Assembly: GCA_903858915.1 (NCBI GenBank)
Contig: CAIOKL010000096.1
Coordinates: 1-5,938 of the forward strand
DNA: 5,938 bases
DNA from: an uncultured Alphaproteobacteria bacterium
GTDB taxonomy: Bacteria; Pseudomonadota; Alphaproteobacteria; Rickettsiales; UBA1997
Reading direction: 5' to 3'
The stretch's first letter is position 1, and each line of letters begins with the position of its first letter. The notes below the pieces were generated by a model, which had not been told where the DNA came from, made no database searches, and saw nothing but the letters and a program-made list of their open reading frames with translations. Below, piece by piece: positions 1 to 5,761 of this stretch. The translations under genes and the position numbers were made by a program.

Positions 1-170
1 ATGGAGCCTACGCCATCGGCAATGTAATGTATGTAAAAACCGTTGGACAATTAGAAATTATGGGTAGTATGTTGATTTCGAAATTCTACTTAAAAGAAAA
101 AAATAGCATTAAAGAAAATCTTGGTATAATTCTGATTATAATTGCGATATTGTTAATTATTTTGTTATAA
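1..170 (+). CDS. C-terminal end of a probable EamA/DMT-family membrane transporter (partial)
   Basis: The reading frame is open from the window edge (first full codon at base 3) to a TAA at 168-170, giving 55 residues of a truncated protein. The visible part holds a segment GQLEIMGSMLISKFYLKEK at residues 15-33. An almost purely aliphatic helix (GIILIIIAILLIILL, residues 41-55) follows and runs to the end. The layout of a helix, a loop with KEK, a short polar linker with a Glu, a Gly, and a final hydrophobic helix is what the last two membrane segments of EamA (drug/metabolite transporter superfamily) proteins look like. The substrate cannot be inferred. The stop lies only three bases before the glmM ATG, so the two are probably co-transcribed. 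Family assignment rests on the C-terminus alone; another inner-membrane protein with a similar tail remains possible. Confidence 0.65.
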   Translation, partial: GAYAIGNVMYVKTVGQLEIMGSMLISKFYLKEKNSIKENLGIILIIIAILLIILL

Positions 171-173
171 AAT

Positions 174-1544
174 ATGAGTTCAAATTTACAACGAAAATTC
201 TTCGGAACTGATGGTATTCGTGGCACCGCCAACCAATTTCCGATGACCGCTGAAATTGCTTTAAAAGTCGGCATGGCTCTTGGAGCTAGATTTGGAGCCA
301 GTTTCACTAAAGATCACCATCGTCATCGCGTTGTAATCGGCAAAGATACTCGCCTCTCGGGCTATATGATTGAGCCCGCCTTGACCGCTGGTTTTGTCGC
401 CATGGGCTTGGATGTTTTTTTGGTCGGACCGGTCCCGACGCCGGCGGTTTCAATGCTCACCAAATCTTTGCGCGCCGATATCGGCATTATGATTTCAGCT
501 TCGCACAATCCATTTCACGATAATGGCATCAAAATTTTTGATCGCGAAGGCAATAAACTCAACGACTCAATCGAAATTGAAATTGAAAATTTAATTACCG
601 CCGATTTAAATCAATATTTGGCAAAATCTGCCGATTTAGGAAGGGTCAAAAGGCTCGAAGACGCCCGCGGGCGTTACATCGAATTCGTCAAAAATTCTTT
701 CCCGCGTGACAAAAATTTAAGCAATTTAAAAATTGTCGTCGATTGCGCCAACGGTGCTTCTTACTCAATGGCGCCAACGATTTTTCGTGAACTCGGCGCG
801 AAAGTAATTGAAATTGGCGTTGAACCAAACGGTTTCAATATCAATGAAAATTGCGGTTCAACTCATCCACAAATTTTACAAAAAAAAGTTTTGGAAGAAT
901 CCGCCGATATCGGCATCGCTCTTGATGGCGACGCCGATCGTTTAGTTGTTGTCGATGAAAAAGGCGAGCTAATCGATGGCGATAAATTAATCGCGATTAT
1001 TGCCGAAAAACTGCATGATGAAGGGCGCTTGAAGGGCGATTTGGTTATTATTACGCAAATGTCGAATATGGCGCTTCAAGAATATTTAAATTATATCGGC
1101 GTTTCGACGATTCGCACGCAAGTTGGCGATCGTTATGTGCTTGAAGAAATGCGTCGTCAAAAATGTAATTTTGGGGGCGAACAATCGGGACATATAGTTC
1201 TCGGCGACTACTCTACCACGGGAGACGGCTTGATCGCTTCTTTACAAATTTTAGCAAAATTGTCGAGTGAAGATAAAAAAATTAGCGATTTGTCGAATAT
1301 TTTTAAACTTAATCCACAAATTTTAAAAAATATTCGCTTCGATAAAAATGCTCCAAACCCCATGGAAAACAAGGTTTTCCAAGATTTTATTATTCAAAAA
1401 GAATTGGAATTAAAAAAATCTGGACGCATTTTGGTGCGCAAATCCGGCACCGAAAATCTTCTTAGAATTATGATTGAGGGCAAAGATTTTGACTTAATTA
1501 ACAAAATTTCCGATGAAATAATCGCCTTCGCCAACACTCTGTAA
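174..1544 (+). CDS. glmM: Phosphoglucosamine mutase GlmM
   Basis: GlmM interconverts glucosamine-6-phosphate and glucosamine-1-phosphate in the cytoplasm, the step between GlmS and GlmU on the way to UDP-GlcNAc for peptidoglycan and lipopolysaccharide. The 456-residue product is near the usual length (about 445-450). All family signatures of the alpha-D-phosphohexomutases are visible: N-terminal RKFFGTDGIRG (7-17), the phosphoserine loop ISASHNP (107-113, catalytic Ser110) followed by DNGIK (116-120), the Mg-binding loop DGDADR (251-256; Asp251, Asp253, Asp255), the sugar-recognition loop GGEQSGH (334-340), and the C-terminal phosphate-binding loop RKSGTEN (422-428). The GGEQSGH form and the SGTEN loop favour GlmM over phosphomannomutase/phosphoglucomutase. 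The ATG at 174 places FFGTDGIRG at the normal distance from the N-terminus. No Shine-Dalgarno is seen upstream; the gene sits three bases after the preceding membrane-protein stop and is probably read with it. Nothing looks broken. Confidence 0.97.
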   Translation: MSSNLQRKFFGTDGIRGTANQFPMTAEIALKVGMALGARFGASFTKDHHRHRVVIGKDTRLSGYMIEPALTAGFVAMGLDVFLVGPVPTPAVSMLTKSLRADIGIMISASHNPFHDNGIKIFDREGNKLNDSIEIEIENLITADLNQYLAKSADLGRVKRLEDARGRYIEFVKNSFPRDKNLSNLKIVVDCANGASYSMAPTIFRELGAKVIEIGVEPNGFNINENCGSTHPQILQKKVLEESADIGIALDGDADRLVVVDEKGELIDGDKLIAIIAEKLHDEGRLKGDLVIITQMSNMALQEYLNYIGVSTIRTQVGDRYVLEEMRRQKCNFGGEQSGHIVLGDYSTTGDGLIASLQILAKLSSEDKKISDLSNIFKLNPQILKNIRFDKNAPNPMENKVFQDFIIQKELELKKSGRILVRKSGTENLLRIMIEGKDFDLINKISDEIIAFANTL

Positions 1545-1599
1545 ATTGATTTTATGATTGATTTTGAGAATAATTTTTGACTTCTATTGATTTGTATTT

Positions 1600-1647
1600 T
1601 TAACAAAATCTAATTATTTTTTTAAAGTAATAATTAGATTTCGTTAA
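1600..1647. repeat. Long imperfect inverted repeat between glmM and the 99-codon ORF
   Basis: Bases 1600-1618 and 1629-1647 are inverted copies that pair over 19 positions with a single mismatch (A1605 against C1642), around a 10-base A/T loop. It lies 56 bases after the glmM stop and ends 18 bases before the ATG of the next ORF. No T-run follows on the plus strand beyond scattered A/T, so it is not a textbook intrinsic terminator. It could still end or stabilise the glmM message, or form a hairpin in the leader of the downstream ORF. The pairing is seen directly; the role is unknown. Confidence 0.7.
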
Positions 1648-1665
1648 TATAAATTAATTTATTTT

Positions 1666-1965
1666 ATGCTAGATTTTATTTGGGGTGGCTTTAATAATTC
1701 TTCGAATTATGTTAACAACGAACCAAGAAGAAACCCTCCTCAAGTCATAGTATTTCAAAATCCTCAACAACAAGGATATCGCCCTATTCAGCAAAATTTT
1801 CAAACCCAAAGATATTGCGAACCAAATTCAATTGCTGATAACTTTGTAAATGGAAATCTTTTTTTTCCATCAAAAGTAGTTAAGCTTTCTCATAATGAAT
1901 TAAGAAGTAATTTGATTGATCCAAAGCTTTATTTAGATAATCAAAGATATTTATTCAAAGTATAG
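1666..1965 (+). CDS. Hypothetical Asn/Gln-rich small protein
   Basis: This is a 99-codon open frame from ATG to TAG that I do not recognise. The product has 15 Asn and 10 Gln. These concentrate in the first ~55 residues, which read as a disordered, Pro-containing low-complexity region (for example NPQQQGYRPIQQNFQTQ, 32-48). The last ~40 residues look more ordinary, with alternating hydrophobic and charged residues (FFPSKVVKLSHNELRSNLID, 66-85). There is one Cys (51), no membrane segment and no convincing signal peptide. In DNA this AT-rich, 99 stop-free codons are unlikely by chance, which supports a real gene, but no conserved domain is apparent. There is no Shine-Dalgarno. The start lies just behind a long inverted repeat, and its stop codon is embedded in a terminator-like hairpin. 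It might be a lineage-specific protein; function should be left open. Confidence 0.55.
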   Translation: MLDFIWGGFNNSSNYVNNEPRRNPPQVIVFQNPQQQGYRPIQQNFQTQRYCEPNSIADNFVNGNLFFPSKVVKLSHNELRSNLIDPKLYLDNQRYLFKV

Positions 1966-1987
1966 TAAAAAAATTATACTTTTTTTT
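1957..1987 (+). terminator. Terminator-like hairpin with eight-T run after the N/Q-rich ORF
   Basis: AAAGTATA at 1957-1964 pairs with TATACTTT at 1975-1982, an 8-bp stem that is almost all A-T. An uninterrupted run of eight T (1980-1987) overlaps and continues the right arm. The stem contains the stop codon of the upstream ORF. The poor GC content makes it a weak terminator by itself, but its position and T-run fit the 3' end of that transcript. Confidence 0.4.
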
Positions 1988-2072
1988 CCATTTCCGTTTA
2001 AAAAAATATCTTTTGCGTTAAAAAATAACCTAAACCCAACTTTAAACTAAACCTTAAAAATTTATCGCAGAT

Positions 2073-2123
2073 AGGCGAATTTACTCGCCTTGGAAGCGAT
2101 TCAGCTTCAAGCTAAATTTGCTT
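2073..2123. repeat. Cluster of three small hairpins in the convergent spacer
   Basis: Three successive inverted repeats stand almost end to end: AGGCGA/TCGCCT (2073-2078 and 2085-2090, 6-nt loop), GAAGC/GCTTC (2093-2097 and 2104-2108, 6-nt loop) and AAGC/GCTT (2109-2112 and 2120-2123, 7-nt loop). They lie just beyond the katG stop, between convergent transcripts. Read on the minus strand, the strongest stem (the first listed) comes last and is followed at some distance by a short T-rich stretch. The cluster may therefore help end katG transcription, but none is a classical terminator. The rest of the 1966-2131 spacer is plain A/T-rich sequence. Confidence 0.45.
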
Positions 2124-2131
2124 AAGAAAAT

Positions 2132-4360
2132 TTAATTTAAATCAAATCTATCCGCATTCATAACTTTTGTCCAAGCCTTTACGAAATCTTTGACGAATTT
2201 TTCTTTGCCATCATTGGCTCCGTAAACCTCAACAACCGCTCGCAATTCTGAACTTGAACCAAAAACCAAATCAACTGCAGTGGCTTGCCACTTGACTTCG
2301 CCGGTTTTACGATTTTTAGCTTCGTAAATTCCTTCAAGTTTTTCTGATTTTTTCCACTCATTTTCCATATCAAGCAAATTGATAAAGAAATCATTGGATA
2401 AAACTCCAACTTTTTTAGTAAAAATTCCATAATTAGAATTATCGAAATTTGCGCCCAAAACCCTCATGCCACCAACTAGCGCGGTCATTTCCGGCACTGT
2501 TAAATTAAGCAAATAAGCACGATCAATTAACGAATTAATTGGCGAAATTTCAGAATTTTTATTAAAATAATTTCTAAATCCATCAGCTTTCGGCTCAAGA
2601 AGGGCAAAGGATTTAACATCGGTTTGCTCCCTAGAAGCATCCGCTCTACCAATTGCAAAAGGAACTTTAACACTTACTCCTGCTTGTTTTGCCGATTTTT
2701 CAATCGCCACCGAACCCGCCAAAATAATAGTGTCCGCCAAAGAAACTTTTTTGCCATCGCTCAAAGTTTTATTAAAATCTTTTTGGATTTTTTCTAAAAC
2801 ATTTAACGCTTTAGCAAGCTCTTGCGGATTGTTAACTTCCCAATTTTTTTGTGGCTCCAAACGCAAACGAGCACCATTGGCTCCACCGCGCATATCAGTG
2901 ATGCGGAAGCTAGAAGCTGAAGCCCAAGCCGTTTTTACCAACTCAGAATTTGTTAATCCTGATTTTGCAATTTTTGCTTTAAGATTTTCAACATCGCTAG
3001 AGTTAATTAATTTATAATTAACTTGCGGAATTGGATCTTGCCACACAAAAATTTCTTTCGGCGCATCTTTTCCAACATAACGCGCTTTAGGTCCCATATC
3101 GCGATGCGTAAGTTTAAACCAAGCTTGCGCGAAGGCTTTTTCAAACTCTTTTGGATTTTCCAAAAAGCGTTTAGCGATTTTTTGATATTCAGGATCAAGC
3201 TTCAAAGACAAGTCCGTCGTAAGCATAACGGGCGCATGTTTTTTTGAAGAATCATGTGCGTCGGGAACGGTATTTTCAGCTTGATTTTTTTCTGGAACCC
3301 ACTGAATCGCGCCAGCCGGACTCTTGGTTTTAACCCAATCATAAGCGAACAAAGTTTTTAAATAACCCATGGTCCATTTGGTTGGATTAGCATTCCACGC
3401 GCCTTCCAAGCCACTTGTTATAGTGTCAACGCCCTTTCCTGTTGCACATTTATTATGCCAACCAAAGCCTTGCGCTTCAATCGCTGAGCCAGCTGGCTCT
3501 TTACCAACACATTTATCAACTTTATGCGCGCCGTGATTTTTGCCGAAAGTATGTCCGCCCGCAATTAGAGCAACCGTCTCTTCATCATTCATCGCCATAT
3601 TGCCGAAGGTTTCGCGAATTTGATGAGCCGCCGAAATTGGATCACCATTGCCGTTTGGACCCTCAGGATTTACATAAATCAAACCCATCGTTGTCGCGCC
3701 AAGATTTTTCGTCAATTTGCCATTTTTATCAAAACGATCACTCTTCATAAATTTATTTTCTGGTCCCCAATAAACTAAATCTGGCTCGAAATCATCAGCT
3801 CTTCCGCCCGCGAATCCCAAGGTTTTGAAGCCCATCGATTCCAGCGCAACATTGCCCGAAAGCACCATCAAATCAGCCCAAGAAAGTTTGTTGCCATATT
3901 TTTGTTTGATCGGCCAAAGTAAGCGTCGCGCTTTATCAAGATTAGCATTGTCAGGCCAACTATTTAAAGGCTCGAAGCGTTGTTGTCCGCCACCTGCGCC
4001 ACCGCGACCATCGATGGTGCGATAAGTTCCGGCGCTATGCCACGCCATGCGAATAAAAAACGGACCATAATTTCCGTAATCCGCCGGCCACCAATCTTGC
4101 GAAGTCATCATGATTTCTTTGATGTCTTTTTTTAAATTGTCGAGGTTAACTTTAGAAAATTCTTTAACATAATTATAATTTTCGCCGTAAGGATTTGACT
4201 CTGTAGATTGTTGACGAAGTGGCGAAAGATTTACTTTTTTTGGCCACCAAAATTCATTAGGTTTTGCGCTTAAATTGTCATGTTTTTTTGAATGATGATG
4301 CGAGGCCGAGCATCCAGAAATCACTAAGGATGAGATTAAAATAAATTTGTTTATTTTCAT
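2132..4360 (-). CDS. katG: Catalase-peroxidase KatG, predicted exported lipoprotein form
   Basis: KatG is a haem enzyme that removes hydrogen peroxide by catalase and broad peroxidase reactions. The product has 742 residues, a normal full length, with the usual two tandem peroxidase domains: a catalytic haem domain (about 37-435) and a C-terminal non-haem copy (about 440-742). The distal site is intact (Arg104, Trp107, His108 in RMAWHSAGTYR), as are Asp137 (SWPDN), the covalent-adduct partners Tyr229 (GLIYVNPEG) and Met255 (MAMND) for Trp107, the proximal His270 (GGHTFGK), Trp322 and Asp383, and the mobile Arg420 (THRDMGP). Full catalase activity is therefore expected. The N-terminus is unusual: MKINK, a hydrophobic stretch (6-15) and the lipobox ISGC (Cys17) predict Sec export and lipidation. 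The only other cysteines, Cys284 and Cys305, flank one loop and could form a disulfide. The ATG at 4358-4360 is chosen because it supplies this signal peptide; no Shine-Dalgarno is seen. katG follows tsf on the same strand but behind a terminator, so it is likely transcribed on its own, perhaps under peroxide control (not shown by the sequence). Confidence 0.96.
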   Translation of the reverse strand: MKINKFILISSLVISGCSASHHHSKKHDNLSAKPNEFWWPKKVNLSPLRQQSTESNPYGENYNYVKEFSKVNLDNLKKDIKEIMMTSQDWWPADYGNYGPFFIRMAWHSAGTYRTIDGRGGAGGGQQRFEPLNSWPDNANLDKARRLLWPIKQKYGNKLSWADLMVLSGNVALESMGFKTLGFAGGRADDFEPDLVYWGPENKFMKSDRFDKNGKLTKNLGATTMGLIYVNPEGPNGNGDPISAAHQIRETFGNMAMNDEETVALIAGGHTFGKNHGAHKVDKCVGKEPAGSAIEAQGFGWHNKCATGKGVDTITSGLEGAWNANPTKWTMGYLKTLFAYDWVKTKSPAGAIQWVPEKNQAENTVPDAHDSSKKHAPVMLTTDLSLKLDPEYQKIAKRFLENPKEFEKAFAQAWFKLTHRDMGPKARYVGKDAPKEIFVWQDPIPQVNYKLINSSDVENLKAKIAKSGLTNSELVKTAWASASSFRITDMRGGANGARLRLEPQKNWEVNNPQELAKALNVLEKIQKDFNKTLSDGKKVSLADTIILAGSVAIEKSAKQAGVSVKVPFAIGRADASREQTDVKSFALLEPKADGFRNYFNKNSEISPINSLIDRAYLLNLTVPEMTALVGGMRVLGANFDNSNYGIFTKKVGVLSNDFFINLLDMENEWKKSEKLEGIYEAKNRKTGEVKWQATAVDLVFGSSSELRAVVEVYGANDGKEKFVKDFVKAWTKVMNADRFDLN
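4310..4360 (-). other. Lipoprotein signal peptide of KatG (codons 1-17)
   Basis: Residues 1-17 read MKINKFILISSLVISGC. This is a two-lysine n-region, a hydrophobic core and a lipobox Ile-Ser-Gly-Cys that matches the [LVI]-[ASTVI]-[GAS]-C pattern cleaved by signal peptidase II. Serine at +2 rather than aspartate predicts, by the enterobacterial rule, sorting to the outer membrane. The mature start is followed by a His/Lys-rich linker (HHHSKKH, 21-27) before the conserved KatG fold begins near residue 37. The prediction comes from motif reading only. Confidence 0.82.
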
Positions 4361-4603
4361 AATTTTTTTATTGTGATTTTAGAAAAAATATTCCGTTAAT
4401 AACTTATTAGAAAATTAATTTAGTACAAGAATTTTTAGAGATAAATTCGTGATAAGTAAAATATAAGTTTATTATGGTTTTAATAAGTTTTGCTTATAAG
4501 GATTTTTAAGAAATTTTTTTGACAAATAAGCTTCGATTCCTTTTCTTTCTGCGTTTTATTTTTAGAGGGGAAATTTAAATTTGAAGTGATGTAGATGTTA
4601 TAA
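4361..4603. other. katG upstream spacer, no confident promoter
   Basis: This A/T-rich stretch separates the tsf terminator from katG and should contain the katG promoter, read leftwards. I find no pair of hexamers at proper spacing. On the minus strand a TTGTCA occurs at 4519-4524, but the nearest TATAAG-like -10 stands about 21 bases further on, which is too far. Several short ACTTAT/ATAAG repeats occur at 4452-4500 and include a small dyad (ATAAG at 4483-4487, CTTAT at 4493-4497). These could be regulator contacts or only base-composition noise. No ORF of note is present. Confidence 0.3.
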
Positions 4604-4636
4604 AATCAACTCTCCCTAGGTACGGGAGAGTTGATT
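4604..4636 (-). terminator. Intrinsic terminator of tsf
   Basis: Bases 4604-4616 and 4624-4636 form a perfect 13-bp stem with a GC-rich core (CTCTCCC/GGGAGAG) and a 7-base loop. On the minus strand the stem begins 9 bases after the tsf stop codon and is followed by TTTTATAA, a short U-tract. There is no T-run on the plus-strand side, so it acts leftwards. It separates tsf from katG transcriptionally. Confidence 0.8.
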
Positions 4637-4645
4637 GAGATAAAT

Positions 4646-5536
4646 TTAATTAGTCATTGAAGCGACTTCTTGGGCAAAATTATTTTCTTTTTTTTCTAAA
4701 CCTTCGCCAAGAATATAAAGTTTGAATCCAGAAATTGTGGTTTCGCCATTTTCTTTAGAAAATTTTGCAACTAGATCTTTGATTTTAACTTTGTCGTCCA
4801 TTACGAAAGCTTGTTCGAGAAGAACAACTTCTTCGTAATATTTACGAATGCGACCTTCCATCATTTTTTCAATAATGCTTTCAGGCTTGCCTGAAGCGCG
4901 CGCTTGTTCTTTCAAAACATCAACTTCGCGAGCAAGTTTTGCCGGTTCAACCGCTTCAATATTTAATGAATCTGGTTTTGCTGCCGCGATATGCATGGCA
5001 ATTTGTTTGCCGATTTCATTAAGTTTATCATTTGAAGCAACTGATTCAAAGCCAATTAAAACCGCAATTTTACCCATGTCATTAGCGATTGCGTTATGAA
5101 TATAACTAACGATCAAGCCTTTATTTACATGAAGTGAAGCGATGCGACGAATATTAATATTTTCACCAATTACACCAACTTGCGTTTTAACTTCTTCGTC
5201 CTTATCAGCTTGGAATTTAACGATATCATCGCCGTAATTTAAAGCTTCTTTAGAAACTTTAGAAACGAATTGTTGGAATTTTTCATTGCGTGCAACGAAA
5301 TCAGTTTCGGAATTAACTTCGATTATAGTTGATTTATTGCCATTAATGCAAACCGCGACTAAGCCTTCCGAAGCAACTCTACCAGCTTTTTTAGAAGCTG
5401 ATGCCAAGCCTTTTTTTCTAAGCCAATCAACTGATTTTTCGAAATCATCTTGATTTTCAGCCAAAGCTTTGTTGCAATCTGCGATACCACAACCCGTAGT
5501 TTCGCGAAGTTTTTTTATGAGTGATAAATCTGCCAT
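4646..5536 (-). CDS. tsf: Translation elongation factor Ts
   Basis: EF-Ts is the cytoplasmic guanine-nucleotide exchange factor that releases GDP from EF-Tu so that it can be reloaded with GTP during protein synthesis. The 296-residue product has the usual length. The N-terminal UBA-like domain (about 1-45) carries the family motif TGCGIADCNKAL (14-25). The EF-Tu contact motif TDFVARNE sits at 78-85, with the key Asp79-Phe80 pair. The core has the expected HIAAA helix (182-186). The C-terminal GEGLEKKENNFAQEV (277-291) is typical of alphaproteobacterial EF-Ts. The ATG at 5534-5536 gives the standard MADLSLIKKLRE start; there is no Shine-Dalgarno, only A/T. It follows a probable rpsB across a 225-bp structured spacer with a terminator, and has its own terminator downstream. 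No defect is visible. Confidence 0.98.
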   Translation of the reverse strand: MADLSLIKKLRETTGCGIADCNKALAENQDDFEKSVDWLRKKGLASASKKAGRVASEGLVAVCINGNKSTIIEVNSETDFVARNEKFQQFVSKVSKEALNYGDDIVKFQADKDEEVKTQVGVIGENINIRRIASLHVNKGLIVSYIHNAIANDMGKIAVLIGFESVASNDKLNEIGKQIAMHIAAAKPDSLNIEAVEPAKLAREVDVLKEQARASGKPESIIEKMMEGRIRKYYEEVVLLEQAFVMDDKVKIKDLVAKFSKENGETTISGFKLYILGEGLEKKENNFAQEVASMTN

Positions 5537-5655
5537 TTTTTAAAAAATTAAATTAATATTTTTAAGAATTTTGTAAAATATATTTTGTTCCGACCTTACA
5601 ACTAGCTAGCTAAACAACTTTTTGTCTAGATTTTAAAAGGGTAAAATAGAACTTT

Positions 5656-5676
5656 TTATCAAATTATATTTGATAA
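5656..5676. promoter_or_regulatory. Perfect 9-bp palindrome upstream of tsf (possible operator)
   Basis: TTATCAAAT at 5656-5664 and ATTTGATAA at 5668-5676 are exact inverted copies around a 3-base centre. Read on the minus strand the centre contains TATAAT, which could be a -10 element, but I see no good -35 at 16-18 bases. The compact symmetric form looks more like a protein-binding dyad than an RNA hairpin, and overlap of an operator with a -10 box would make sense for regulation of tsf. No known regulator's consensus matches; the FNR box has its half-sites in the opposite orientation. Confidence 0.4.
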
Positions 5677-5702
5677 TTTTACAAAAATGTTATTTGTAAA
5701 AT
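5676..5702. repeat. Second perfect inverted repeat in the rpsB-tsf spacer
   Basis: ATTTTACAAA at 5676-5685 and TTTGTAAAAT at 5693-5702 form a perfect 10-bp inverted repeat with a 7-base loop, abutting the neighbouring palindrome at base 5676. The same word recurs elsewhere in the spacer: TTTTGTAAAAT at 5569-5579 and ATTTTGTAAAT at 5707-5717. It may be a repeated binding site or leader structure; function is unknown. Confidence 0.5.
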
Positions 5703-5713
5703 CAGTATTTTGT

Positions 5714-5755
5714 AAATAAAAATGGTCAAATTTTAAAAAGTGACCATTTTTATTT
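5714..5755 (-). terminator. Intrinsic terminator after the probable rpsB
   Basis: Arms 5714-5728 and 5741-5755 pair perfectly over 15 bp, with core TGGTCA/TGACCA and A/T flanks, around a 12-base loop. On the minus strand it begins 6 bases after the upstream stop codon and its right arm runs into TTTTTATTT. Because the flanks are A on one side and T on the other, it could in principle act in both directions, but only the minus strand has a gene ending here. A terminator between rpsB and tsf would lower tsf relative to rpsB or force a separate tsf promoter. Confidence 0.82.
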
Positions 5756-5761
5756 TTATAA

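Noticed and set aside
86..307. 73-codon minus-strand ORF across the start of glmM
   Set aside because: It overlaps the conserved glmM N-terminus and the end of the transporter, both clearly coding on the plus strand.
1394..1606. 70-codon minus-strand ORF over the glmM 3' end
   Set aside because: Most of it is antisense to the conserved C-terminal phosphate-binding region of glmM.
3442..3750. 102-codon plus-strand ORF (and other plus-strand ORFs at 2730-3017, 3023-3247, 3825-4025)
   Set aside because: They lie wholly inside katG on the opposite strand, show no domain or plausible composition, and katG is unmistakable in the other frame.
4519..4524. TTGACA hexamer on the plus strand as a -35 promoter element
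   Set aside because: No TATAAT-like sequence stands 16-18 bases downstream and no plus-strand gene follows.
4571..4582. AAATTTAAATTT 12-base palindrome
   Set aside because: It is a pure A/T alternation of short runs, expected often in DNA of this composition.
4848..5099. 83-codon plus-strand ORF
   Set aside because: It is antisense to the well-conserved middle of tsf and has no independent support.
5602..5613. CTAGCTAGCTA stretch, a rare-word palindrome in the tsf leader
   Set aside because: It is self-complementary only because it repeats CTAG; the symmetry does not extend outward and it is not linked to a promoter or repeat I can define.
5656..5676. FNR-type binding site
   Set aside because: The half-sites are arranged as ATCAA...TTGAT, the reverse of the FNR order TTGAT-N4-ATCAA.
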